From contig NZ_PKDG01000019.1 of the NCBI RefSeq assembly GCF_002863005.1, positions 171,835 through 235,834 on the forward strand: a stretch of 64,000 bases of DNA. Direction: 5' to 3'. A program made the translations under genes and the position numbers. The notes beneath the pieces were generated by a model. The model was not told where the DNA came from. It did no database searches and was given only the letters and a program-made list of their open reading frames with translations. This DNA comes from Pseudoxanthomonas sp. GTDB taxonomy: Bacteria > Pseudomonadota > Gammaproteobacteria > Xanthomonadales > Xanthomonadaceae. This document shows, in pieces, positions 1 through 8,020 of the stretch (the first letter of the stretch is position 1; each line of letters starts with the position of its first letter).

Positions 1-625
1 CCCTGGCCTGCCGCATCTGGTCCGCCAGAGCGTGGTACTGGTCCAGGCCGAAGGGCGAGCCGTAACCCTCGGTCTGCCAGTACGGCGGATCGGCGAAGAA
101 GAAGGTGCCCGCCGTGTCGTAACGGCGCATGCAAGCCAGCCAGTCCATGTTCTCGATGACCACCCTGGCCAGGCGAAGGTGAGCCGCGCTGAGGTCTTCC
201 TCCAGGCGAAGCAGGTTGAGTCGGGCAGGGCTGCCGGGATCGACGCCGAACTGTCGGCCAGTGACCTTGGCACCGAAGCAGGTCTTCTGCAGGTAGAAGA
301 AGCGCGCCGCGCGCTGGATGTCCGTCAGGGTATCCGGGTCTGCCTTGAGCAGCCGCTGGAACTCGTCGCGGGCCACCAGCTGCCAGCGGAACTGGCGGAC
401 GAACTCGTCCAGATGGTGCTGCACCACGCGGTACAGCGTGACCAGGTCGCGCTGCGCGTCGTTGAGCACCTCCACCCTGGCCGGCTCCGGCCGCAGGAAC
501 AGCATGGCGGCCGCACCGGCAAACGGCTCGACGTAGGTCTTGTGCGTGTTGTCAAAGAGCGGGAACAACTGGGCGGCGAGGCGGCTCTTTCCGCCTGGCC
601 AGGGTACTAACGTGTTGGTCTTCAA
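1..625 (-). CDS. D12-class adenine-N6 DNA methyltransferase (partial, C-terminus off the window)
   Basis: Dam/DpnM-type enzyme that methylates adenine N6 in DNA; phages use such enzymes to evade restriction. Of the 208 visible codons, residues 8-24 read PWPGGKSRLAAQLFPLF, residues 32-37 VEPFAG (AdoMet-binding motif I) and residues 179-182 the catalytic DPPY. TTG at 623-625 is the natural start because an in-frame TGA (632-634) sits three codons upstream. It is the last visible gene of the late cluster, the position where Mu carries its own DNA modification gene mom. The target sequence cannot be predicted from what is visible. Confidence 0.9.
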   Translation of the reverse strand, partial: MKTNTLVPWPGGKSRLAAQLFPLFDNTHKTYVEPFAGAAAMLFLRPEPARVEVLNDAQRDLVTLYRVVQHHLDEFVRQFRWQLVARDEFQRLLKADPDTLTDIQRAARFFYLQKTCFGAKVTGRQFGVDPGSPARLNLLRLEEDLSAAHLRLARVVIENMDWLACMRRYDTAGTFFFADPPYWQTEGYGSPFGLDQYHALADQMRQAR

Positions 626-631
626 GGGTTC

Positions 632-772
632 TCAGCCTGTGCGATGGATGGTGGCCAGACTTGTCCTGCTCTCGCGGGAGCGCAGGGACCTGGGCCAATG
701 CCACGCGGCTGATCGCGTGTGTTGCGGCGGCGGGCTGGCACTTGCCGGTGCCAGCTCGTCGCCCTGCTTCAT
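632..772 (-). CDS. Possible small phage protein (46 aa)
   Basis: Open frame starting at an ATG that overlaps the stop of the 256-residue tail gene by 4 nt (ATGA) and ending 6 nt before the methyltransferase start. That spacing matches the translational coupling used throughout this prophage. The product (starts MKQGDELAPASASPPPQ) has no recognisable domain, no cysteines and an Arg/Ser-rich C-terminus. It occupies the position held in Mu by com, the translational activator of mom, but has none of Com's zinc-finger cysteines. It could be a chance frame. Confidence 0.3.
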   Translation of the reverse strand: MKQGDELAPASASPPPQHTRSAAWHWPRSLRSRESRTSLATIHRTG

Positions 773-1539
773 GTCAGGGCAGGCACCTCCATAGCGACGA
801 TGGAGCTTCCGTAGAAGTCGCCCTGAAGGTGCTGAATATCCGCAACGCGCGCCACGCCGTAGATCGCCGTGCGCGACAGCTCCACGGCGTCCACATCGCC
901 TGCAGTTGTGCGCCAGCGCGGGATCACCGCGCATCGCTTGTCCATCGTCAGCGCGAAGCGCAGGCGCTCCCAGTCCATACCGTTGGCCAAGCCGCCTCCA
1001 CGCGCGGCAGCCAGACCGTCTGGCGTGAAGGAGGCCGTCAGTTGGCGGTACGGCTGACGCGGGTTGGTCGCGAGCTGCGAAGCCAGGCTTCGCTCGCTCT
1101 GCGAGGGGTCCACCAAGTTGACCGACCAGTCCGATTCGTGGGCCACCTCGACCGCCGGCATGATGACCAGCTCGCCGATTTGAACTACGGCCTGCGCGGT
1201 GGTGATCACCACGCTGATGCTGGCGGTGGCCGCCGAGACGGGCATCACGATCCAGCATGCCACGGTGCCGTCGGCCAGGCGGCGCGTCACGCCGCTGGTG
1301 CCGGCCACAGTGACCGTCACGCCTTCCGGGAGGTTCAGACCCAACAGCGCAATAACGCGCACAACGATGGCGCTGGCCAGTGTGACGTTGATCGTCGGAT
1401 TGCCACTGCTCCTCTGCAGACGACTGGCGCGCGCGGGCTTGCCATCGAACAATGCCGCGCCGTTATCGCTTGTGAGCCATGCTGAGCCGGCCGCCAAAGC
1501 AACCAGGTTCACCGCCGGCATGCTGTATCCGATCAACAT
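769..1539 (-). CDS. Phage tail-associated protein, function unknown (256 aa)
   Basis: No family recognised with confidence. The N-terminal third is Ala/Val-rich with beta-type alternation and a segment (about residues 50-110) resembling an immunoglobulin-like or carbohydrate-binding beta sandwich. The C-terminal half (PSQSERSLASQ onward) is more charged. It follows the 659-residue hub protein by 4 nt, so it is probably a distal tail tip or fibre-associated component made with the tail operon. Confidence 0.7.
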   Translation of the reverse strand: MLIGYSMPAVNLVALAAGSAWLTSDNGAALFDGKPARASRLQRSSGNPTINVTLASAIVVRVIALLGLNLPEGVTVTVAGTSGVTRRLADGTVACWIVMPVSAATASISVVITTAQAVVQIGELVIMPAVEVAHESDWSVNLVDPSQSERSLASQLATNPRQPYRQLTASFTPDGLAAARGGGLANGMDWERLRFALTMDKRCAVIPRWRTTAGDVDAVELSRTAIYGVARVADIQHLQGDFYGSSIVAMEVPALT

Positions 1540-1543
1540 GGAC

Positions 1544-3523
1544 TCAACCCCACAGAATCAAAGTGATGTCGCCAGTGGCCGGGTTGCGCGTGCGACCGCG
1601 CACCAGCACCTTCTTGCCGCCGGCAAGCTCGGCGTATCGCGAATAGGTGATGCGGCCCACCTGGCCTGGCTTCGGCGCGAACGTCGGGTCGCCCTTGAAT
1701 GTGGCCACCATCGAGAAGCGCGGCACACCGTACATGCCCACGACGCGGTCGATCTCCGTCTGCGCATCCTGGGCACGCCAGAAAGCGGACTGCATCGGCT
1801 CTGCGGAGTCCGCATGCTGATAGCGCGCAGGCAGCGCACTGCCTGAGTACGCGACACCGCGCCAGAGCGCCGTCAGCTCGTCGCGTCGTGCCTGCGGCAC
1901 GTCCACCATGTCCGTGACCAGGTCAGCCGCCGAGAGCGCTTGGGCATTCGGGCGGTAGGACATGCGGCGCGTCAGGTTCGGCGCATAGTCGGGCGTGAAA
2001 ATCAGGTCGCTGGCCATGTGGCCGCGCTCGACTTCGAACGCAAGTTCGCCGACATAGGTTTCCGGCGCGATGATCCGCGCGAAGCGCAGTGTGCCGTCAT
2101 CGTCCTGCCACCACCAGGCGCCATAGCTCGGCAGCACGCGGGCCAACGCCTGGCGCACAGACCCAACGTCGCCACCTTCGCGCGTGTAGTACCCGATGCC
2201 AGCGTAGCCAGTGGCCGCGTCGATGGCGGCTGCGTCCGCGCTTGACCAGGAGGTCTTGCCGATTCGGCCGAAGGCGGCATGCAGGAACTGCAGCAGCGTC
2301 GCAGGCTGCATGGCGGCACCGATGCTCGACACGTCGCAGACTACCGGGCCAACCGGGGGGCTGGTCATGGTCAGCTGCTGCGAGTCGGGCGCCAGTGCGA
2401 AAGTGCCGGCCTCCATGAGGTCACCGCGATCCATCACTGCCGACACATGGGCGAGTGGCGAGTCGGACAGGAACATGACCGTGCCGTCGCTGTTGGCCAC
2501 CAGGCCGGGTACGCTGGCCACCGCCCCGATCACGACGGGCTGCGGTGACCAGGCAAGCGCCGGCACGTTCGGCAGGAACTGGCCTCGGGTGATGGGCAGA
2601 TCGAGGTCGTCATGTGCGTCAGCCAAGATGATCAGCTTGCTCGCGTCGCCTTGGACCTCGATGCGCTCAATGACGTAGCGCGCCACCGTCGCGGCGGCGG
2701 CCACCGTGCCATCGCGCTCGCCCAGCTTGATTGCGACTGGCGTGCCACGCAAATCCTGCATGGCCAGCGCGTCCAGAATGCCGTCAGCGTCGACGGCGCG
2801 CGTGGTCGCGCTCCCGCTGCGAACTGGAGGATCGCCCGACCAGGGCCAGAAGCCGATTTCAGCGCCCGTTGTCACGCCTTCCAACAACAGACCCTCATAT
2901 CGGGCGTGTGCCGGTGCATCGGTGGCGGCGGATAGGTAGTCCCAGTCCGACAGCTTCGCGTTCGCGCTGGCGCCCGCTACCGCTGGCCAGGCAGCAGCAG
3001 CTGCAGGTGTCGCTGCCTGCCATTGACCCGCGTTGACGACGCACACCAGGCCGCCGGCTGTCGGCGGTGCGATGGTGGCCGCAAAATGCCAGGTGCCAGG
3101 CGCGATGGCCCGCGCATGGACGAGCGTGTTGCCCTTGTAGAACGCAATGGTCGGCGAGCCGCCATCGAGCTGCAGGGCCACGCCGATGATTTCGCCCTTC
3201 GCCACGGCGGGCAGGCCACTCGCCACCGACACGCCGTTGACGTAGATCTGGCCGATGTGCAGCGCCCAGGCAACACCGATCAGTCCGACCGGTGCGGCAT
3301 ACGTCGCGCCCGCCAGTACCACACCGATGTCGGCGAAGAGATCAGCGTCGCCCCACAGAGTGAACTCGGCGCCGCGCAGGCCCGTGCTGTAGCCCACATC
3401 GCTACGCGCGTTTCGATTGCCGTCAATGCCGTCTGCCGTTGTTACCAGCGACAGCCCGCCATCACGCACGGCCATGCTGGGGCCGATGGGAGCTGCGGCA
3501 AAGCGTGCGAATGCGCGGGCCAT
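1544..3523 (-). CDS. Tail tip/hub-like protein with N-terminal SPRY-like domain (659 aa)
   Basis: Structural tail protein. Residues about 20-170 resemble a SPRY/B30.2 jelly roll: GVALQLDGG at 114-122 and VVNAGQW at 162-168 match the usual sequence signature of such domains. The remaining 490 residues are beta-rich with conserved-looking tracts (GYYTREGGDVGSVRQAL and SYGAWWWQDDDGTLRFA) typical of large phage baseplate or hub proteins that recruit fibres. The start codon overlaps the preceding stop (TGATG). The SPRY-like part could bind host receptor or glycan; this is inference from fold resemblance only. Confidence 0.65.
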   Translation of the reverse strand: MARAFARFAAAPIGPSMAVRDGGLSLVTTADGIDGNRNARSDVGYSTGLRGAEFTLWGDADLFADIGVVLAGATYAAPVGLIGVAWALHIGQIYVNGVSVASGLPAVAKGEIIGVALQLDGGSPTIAFYKGNTLVHARAIAPGTWHFAATIAPPTAGGLVCVVNAGQWQAATPAAAAAWPAVAGASANAKLSDWDYLSAATDAPAHARYEGLLLEGVTTGAEIGFWPWSGDPPVRSGSATTRAVDADGILDALAMQDLRGTPVAIKLGERDGTVAAAATVARYVIERIEVQGDASKLIILADAHDDLDLPITRGQFLPNVPALAWSPQPVVIGAVASVPGLVANSDGTVMFLSDSPLAHVSAVMDRGDLMEAGTFALAPDSQQLTMTSPPVGPVVCDVSSIGAAMQPATLLQFLHAAFGRIGKTSWSSADAAAIDAATGYAGIGYYTREGGDVGSVRQALARVLPSYGAWWWQDDDGTLRFARIIAPETYVGELAFEVERGHMASDLIFTPDYAPNLTRRMSYRPNAQALSAADLVTDMVDVPQARRDELTALWRGVAYSGSALPARYQHADSAEPMQSAFWRAQDAQTEIDRVVGMYGVPRFSMVATFKGDPTFAPKPGQVGRITYSRYAELAGGKKVLVRGRTRNPATGDITLILWG

Positions 3524-3825
3524 CAGGCGACAGGCAGCGGCTCGCGGCTCAGCGCGACACGTTCGGCGGCAGCCTTAGCCACGTAGGTCGACGCGACCGG
3601 GTCAACGATGGCCTCAAAGACGTGCCAGCGCACGCCATCACGCAGGTCGCGGTGGCGCGTCGCACGCAGAAGGAACTCCGCAGTGTCCAGGCGATCAATG
3701 CGGGCCTGCATAACATCGGCATCTGCCGCGTTGTCGAACTGGATCACCTGGCCCTGCGAAAGCAGGTTCAGGACGCGGATGTCTTCGCCTTCGGCCAGTG
3801 CCAGAAACTGTTCGTAGCTGATCAT
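3523..3825 (-). CDS. Conserved phage tail-region protein, function unknown (100 aa)
   Basis: Acidic, Ala-rich, mostly helical soluble protein with no recognised family (starts MISYEQFLALAEGEDIRV). It is preceded by a 69-residue membrane protein and its stop overlaps the start of the 659-residue hub gene, so it belongs to the tail-tip block. It may be a minor tail component or an assembly factor. Confidence 0.7.
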   Translation of the reverse strand: MISYEQFLALAEGEDIRVLNLLSQGQVIQFDNAADADVMQARIDRLDTAEFLLRATRHRDLRDGVRWHVFEAIVDPVASTYVAKAAAERVALSREPLPVA

Positions 3826-3833
3826 GGATGCTC

Positions 3834-4043
3834 CTATCGCATCAGTTCGGTGAGGGTGCGCTTGCGGTCGCTTGTTTCCAGCGTCTGCAGGCGGCGTTCG
3901 TGGCCCTGCACGAGGGGGCCGACCTCGACTGAAACAGACCGGTTGACCTTCTGCTCCAGCTGCTTGATCCGTCGCTTACTGCGATGGAGATCCAGCAGGG
4001 CATAGACGACGAGCGCAGCCAGGATGACGACGGTGAGGTTCAT
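3834..4043 (-). CDS. Small membrane-anchored coiled-coil protein (69 aa)
   Basis: One N-terminal transmembrane helix (residues about 3-18, VVILAALVVYALL) followed by a basic, coiled-coil-like tail (KRRIKQLEQKVNR). The start ATG overlaps the previous stop by 4 nt. Its place among tail-tip genes is unusual for a membrane protein; a role in lysis timing or superinfection exclusion is possible but unsupported. Confidence 0.65.
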   Translation of the reverse strand: MNLTVVILAALVVYALLDLHRSKRRIKQLEQKVNRSVSVEVGPLVQGHERRLQTLETSDRKRTLTELMR

Positions 4044-4681
4044 GCCTCGGTCTCCTTTGTGTCGGAAGGATCACTGGTCGGAAGCGTGGGTGCCGGTGCC
4101 TCGACCGCGACGGGCAGTTCCGGCTTAACCGCCCACCGCGTCTCGGTCTTTTTGCGGAAGGCAAAGCCGGATCGCATTTCGCTCGTCGCCAGCACGCGCA
4201 GCAAGTCGGTGGCCTTGGCACGCGCGGTGCCATCGGCGAAACCTTCCTGCCAGCGCCAAGCCTGGCCCGCGCCGCCTTGCGCGGTGGGGTCCCACACCAG
4301 GTCGCCGTACTTCTCGCCCTGCCAGTTCGGCCTGCCGTCGAAGCGCGGCATGGTATTGAGCATCTCGGCCGTCACGTCGCCTGTCTGGCGCACCCACGCG
4401 TCATCCATCTCGATGGTGTCGCCGATGGTGTCCTGGTGGACGGTGTGCGTGGTGCTGTTGCTGCGGCTGGCATAGCCGAGCGGTGCCTGCTTGAAAGAGC
4501 CGTCGGCGTTCATCTCCCATGCCTGCGCGGTCATGTGGAAATGCGCCGCCTTGACGGCCAAATCGATCTCCATCACGACGCGGACGTATACGCCGCTGTC
4601 CTGTTCGTGGAAGTCCCGCACTTCGATGTTTTCGGGCAGACCGGTCGGGTAGCCAGGCAGCTGGATCTGGATCAGGTTCAT
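4040..4681 (-). CDS. Phage tail-region protein, function unknown (213 aa)
   Basis: Hydrophilic protein with no recognised family. The N-terminal part alternates hydrophobic residues in a beta-like way, the middle is rich in Trp/Asp/Gly (WQGEKYGDLVWDP), and the last 40 residues are low-complexity Pro/Glu/Thr. It starts 9 nt after the fibre gene stop, directly downstream of the fibre, which is where fibre assembly or fibre-capping proteins are often encoded. Confidence 0.65.
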   Translation of the reverse strand: MNLIQIQLPGYPTGLPENIEVRDFHEQDSGVYVRVVMEIDLAVKAAHFHMTAQAWEMNADGSFKQAPLGYASRSNSTTHTVHQDTIGDTIEMDDAWVRQTGDVTAEMLNTMPRFDGRPNWQGEKYGDLVWDPTAQGGAGQAWRWQEGFADGTARAKATDLLRVLATSEMRSGFAFRKKTETRWAVKPELPVAVEAPAPTLPTSDPSDTKETEA

Positions 4682-4690
4682 GGGTGCCTC

Positions 4691-5113
4691 CTACGGCTTG
4701 TACTGGGCGTTGTGGGTGGCGATGACGGCCTGTGCCGACTCACCAGCGAGGAACATGCGATTGCCGAGATCGACCTTGACCACCTGGCGGCGGCCAACGA
4801 ACTGCAGGTCGCACACCAGCTCCTCGGTGAGCTGGCCAGCGCGCTGTACGACGACGCGCTGTCCAAGCATTTCGGTCGTGCGCTTGATGCGGCCGTCAGG
4901 CAGATCCATCGGCGTGGAAGCGCTTTGGACGATGCTGGCCAACGACGTGGTCACCAGGCGATAGCAGGCCTCCTCGCCGATGCTGATTGCTCGCACCTGG
5001 TGCAACTCGATCTCTGCGCCTGGCGCGCGCACGTCGATGCAGGGCACCAGGTCGCCCACCTGCAGGCCGCGCACCAGGCGGCCATCCGGCAGCACAGTGT
5101 CGATGTCGACGCA
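4691..5113 (-). other. Hint (intein-type) domain segment of the tail fibre gene
   Basis: The encoded 140 residues show intein/hedgehog blocks. Block A is CVDIDTVLPDGR with LQVGDLV following. A block B-like region (CYRLVTTSLASIVQSASTPM) has Thr where the conserved His of the TxxH motif is expected. Block F is VVKVDLGNRMFLAGE. Block G is VIATHN, followed by Ala rather than Cys/Ser/Thr. The absence of a C-extein nucleophile fits bacterial intein-like (BIL) domains rather than splicing inteins. There is no endonuclease insertion. Confidence 0.75.
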
Positions 5114-8020
5114 CCAGTCGCCCGGATTGCCTGTGCCCGGGCCGCCACCGGTACCCGTGCCGCTGGTCGGGATCGTGACGTTGCCGATGAACACCGCGCC
5201 TTCGCCGGATTGCTGTGCTGTCAAGACGCTCGTTTGCGCGTAGTAGGTGCGCGTGCCGCCGTCGAGGAACGGGTCCAACGTGAAGATGACGTAGGTAACG
5301 CCCTGCGTCAGGCCGGTCACCGCATTGGTCACTGTGTTGTAGGTGACCACCTCGCCGCTGATGTCCAGGTTGTGCGCGTTCACTGTCACCTGGCCGCTGC
5401 TGTTCGCGCTCAGCGCCGTGACATTTCGCACCGCAGCCACGCCACCCACGATGGAGGCACGCGAGTTGCGGGCGCCAGCCAGGATGATGCGGCTGCCGCG
5501 CACGTTCAGGCCGATACGCCGCACGCCGGCATCCATCGCCAGATCCACATTGGCCGTCCGCCCGTAGGTCGTGCCGTCTGTTATGACGTTCTGGTCCAGC
5601 GTCGTCTGCCGGCGGATGTTGCACTGGCGGAAGCGCGCGTGCGTTGTGGCCCACGGCATCGCCACGTTGGCTCCGGTGGTGTTGTTCCACTGCACACCGA
5701 CGATGGGACGCACGTAGGCGGTGCCAGCCGGGATGGTCACCAGGTTCTCGGTCAGCCAGTAGCCGGCATGGTTCAGCGCCTGGCGGCCGCCGTAGCCGAT
5801 GTCGGCACCGTCCTTGTTGTAAAAGTTCAGGCCGACGTACGTGAAGATGTCGATGCCGGCCGGGCGCGGCGTGCCGATATCAACGACGCCTTCGGACCGC
5901 ACGATGAACTTCTCGCCAGGCTCCACAGCGAACCGGTCGCCAGTCCGGACGTACACCTGGTTGGAGCCGGGGCTTGCAGTCCCGCCCGCGTCGCCGATGA
6001 AGAGCTGCATCTGATTGCCGGATGCAAACGCCTCCAGGCCGACCGACACCGCGCCGGTATAGGCGCCACCGATGCTGTCATTCATCCAGCCATCTGCGAC
6101 GAACTCGCCCTGGATAGGCAGGTACTGCGCAATCGGATATTGGCCCTTGTTCTGGCCGAAGTTGCCGTTCGGGACGAAGCTCTCGCCGCTGCCGATCGCG
6201 CGGGGCTGATCGTCCTGAAATGCGAGGCGGATGTTGTCGAACACCCAGAAGCCTGCGGTGCCACCGGTCACGATGATGTTGGCGTGCGCCCTCACCGCAC
6301 CATAGGGCACGGTGATCTTGCCGGTAATCGTTCGCCAGTACGCATCGGCTTTCTGGCCCGTCGACGGCGCGGTGGACCAGGAGATGTTCTTCTCGCCAAT
6401 GAACACGCCATCCTTGTCGTAGAAGACCAGGCCGATGGCACCTTCGCCAGCAGCGATGTTCTGCCACCTGCCGACGCACCCGATGACGGCGATCACCTGG
6501 CCAGGACGCACCTGGATGGACTTGGCGTTGACGCACCGCGCATTGGCGACACCCAGAGACGCGCTGAACACCATCAGCTTCGTGCCGCTCAACGCTGCAG
6601 CGTTGGTCTCGGTGTAGAAACCGCCGTCCTTGTTCCAGTACAGGTCGGCCTGCTCGAAGCTGGGGTTGAACACCAGCGAGTCGGTGGCCTCCGCGAAGCT
6701 ATCCGACTGCTTAGACCAGCCCGTGCCGTTCCAGTAGAACGTCTCCTTGTAGCTCGGGCGGAACCACGTGTCGCCGACGATGAAAGGCGTTGCGGTCGGA
6801 GCCGCGTCCTGCGCAAACACCCGCATACGCGTGTTTGCCGTCAGCTGGGCGGTGTTGGCTGCACCCTGAGCAGCGGCGGCATCAAGGATCGCCTGCGGCA
6901 GCCGGTTGTCCGTCGATTCGATCCAGGAGGAACCGTTGCAGTACCACCAGCGCCCGTCGTCGCTGTCCTGCCAGTAGTCCCCGAGCGCCGCGCCGGCACC
7001 GCCGATGGCTGGCGCCGTCGGCTGCCGGTAGATGTTGATCAGGTTGTCAGCGGTTGCTTGGGCGTTCTGTGCGGCGAGCAGCGCTGCGAGAGACAGGCCG
7101 TTGGCGGTGCCGCGCGTGTAGGCCGAGGCTTGCACCAAGTTGCCAACCGCTTCCTCGACCATGATGCCGTCGAGGTAGATGGTGTCGCCCAGGGTGGTGG
7201 TGTCGAAGTCGATACGGAATTCAATCGCCTGTGAAGTGTACGGCGTCGGGTCCACCAACACGGCTGCACGGCGCCACGTCCCGTCGGCGATGCACGCCCA
7301 GCCGGAAGTACCGATGTGCGTGGTCACGCCATCCCACACGAACAGGTCGTGCGTCTTCTGGAAACTCGCGGCGCTGGTCTTGTACCAGAACGAGGCGATG
7401 TACTTCTTTCCGGGCGTCCGGGGCACGTTGAGGCTATTGCCCACGTACAGGTAGCCCTCCGTGGTGCCGCCACCGCTGCGCGTCAGCTGCCAGGCGCCGC
7501 CCGATCCCACCTTCGTGTTCGCCGCGACCGTCGTACGTGCGACCGTCAGACCGTAGCTGTTCGTCACCGGAAGCGTCGGACTTTCCAGCGTGCTGAGTTG
7601 GTCCGGCAGCAGGTTGACGCCGTTGCCACCGACGTAGTTCAGGGGATCGTCTGGCGACTGTGCAGCCCACGCTGTCCAAGCACCGACCAGACCACGCACC
7701 TTCGCGCGCACACGCCAGTGCGTCCGGCCGGATTCGTTGCTGTTGTAGGCCAGGTCTCCGCCGCTATAGACGACCTTCGAAACGCCTGGCAAGCCGGCGT
7801 TGTCCGGCGCGCGCTCCACCTCATAGATCGCATTGCGCTCGGGCACTGCATTCCATGTCACTCGGACGCCACCCAGCACGGGCGTCACCACGAACATGGC
7901 GGGCGCCTCCGGTGGCGGCACCTGGTATGGCTTCGGCATCCAGGTGCCCTGCGGCGAGGTGACCACGGTCACCGCCGGCAGTGGGCCAGCCCCGACCTCC
8001 AGGAGCAGCATCTTGCCCAT
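4691..8020 (-). CDS. Large tail fibre / central tip protein with C-terminal Hint domain (1109 aa)
   Basis: Probable receptor-binding fibre. After a short N-terminus comes a fibronectin-III-like segment (about residues 40-115), then at least three carbohydrate-binding-like beta sandwiches, recognisable by repeats such as VFNPSFEQADLYW and FVPNGNFGQNKGQY. A beta-helix-like stretch follows, then a Gly/Pro linker. Residues about 970-1109 form a Hint domain starting with Cys970 (CVDIDTVLPDGR) and ending ATHN-AQYKP. The gene directly follows the tape measure gene (overlapping TGATG). The usual lambda J hub region is absent here and the hub-like protein is encoded downstream. Whether the Hint domain cleaves is uncertain because the block B His is Thr. 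Confidence 0.85.
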   Translation of the reverse strand: MGKMLLLEVGAGPLPAVTVVTSPQGTWMPKPYQVPPPEAPAMFVVTPVLGGVRVTWNAVPERNAIYEVERAPDNAGLPGVSKVVYSGGDLAYNSNESGRTHWRVRAKVRGLVGAWTAWAAQSPDDPLNYVGGNGVNLLPDQLSTLESPTLPVTNSYGLTVARTTVAANTKVGSGGAWQLTRSGGGTTEGYLYVGNSLNVPRTPGKKYIASFWYKTSAASFQKTHDLFVWDGVTTHIGTSGWACIADGTWRRAAVLVDPTPYTSQAIEFRIDFDTTTLGDTIYLDGIMVEEAVGNLVQASAYTRGTANGLSLAALLAAQNAQATADNLINIYRQPTAPAIGGAGAALGDYWQDSDDGRWWYCNGSSWIESTDNRLPQAILDAAAAQGAANTAQLTANTRMRVFAQDAAPTATPFIVGDTWFRPSYKETFYWNGTGWSKQSDSFAEATDSLVFNPSFEQADLYWNKDGGFYTETNAAALSGTKLMVFSASLGVANARCVNAKSIQVRPGQVIAVIGCVGRWQNIAAGEGAIGLVFYDKDGVFIGEKNISWSTAPSTGQKADAYWRTITGKITVPYGAVRAHANIIVTGGTAGFWVFDNIRLAFQDDQPRAIGSGESFVPNGNFGQNKGQYPIAQYLPIQGEFVADGWMNDSIGGAYTGAVSVGLEAFASGNQMQLFIGDAGGTASPGSNQVYVRTGDRFAVEPGEKFIVRSEGVVDIGTPRPAGIDIFTYVGLNFYNKDGADIGYGGRQALNHAGYWLTENLVTIPAGTAYVRPIVGVQWNNTTGANVAMPWATTHARFRQCNIRRQTTLDQNVITDGTTYGRTANVDLAMDAGVRRIGLNVRGSRIILAGARNSRASIVGGVAAVRNVTALSANSSGQVTVNAHNLDISGEVVTYNTVTNAVTGLTQGVTYVIFTLDPFLDGGTRTYYAQTSVLTAQQSGEGAVFIGNVTIPTSGTGTGGGPGTGNPGDWCVDIDTVLPDGRLVRGLQVGDLVPCIDVRAPGAEIELHQVRAISIGEEACYRLVTTSLASIVQSASTPMDLPDGRIKRTTEMLGQRVVVQRAGQLTEELVCDLQFVGRRQVVKVDLGNRMFLAGESAQAVIATHNAQYKP

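Noticed and set aside
604..617. ACTAACGTGTTGGT, a partial match to the late dyad, at the methyltransferase start
   Set aside because: Only one half-site matches and spacing differs; it lies inside coding sequence and may be chance.
632..1258. Leftward 208-aa frame across the 256-aa tail gene
   Set aside because: Only its last 46 codons are outside the real gene; the rest is an out-of-frame shadow.
4277..7234. Long rightward open frame (985 aa) opposite the fibre gene
   Set aside because: It is antisense to a clear fibre gene; high GC at third codon positions produces long mirror frames. The product is Arg/Ala/His-rich with no family.
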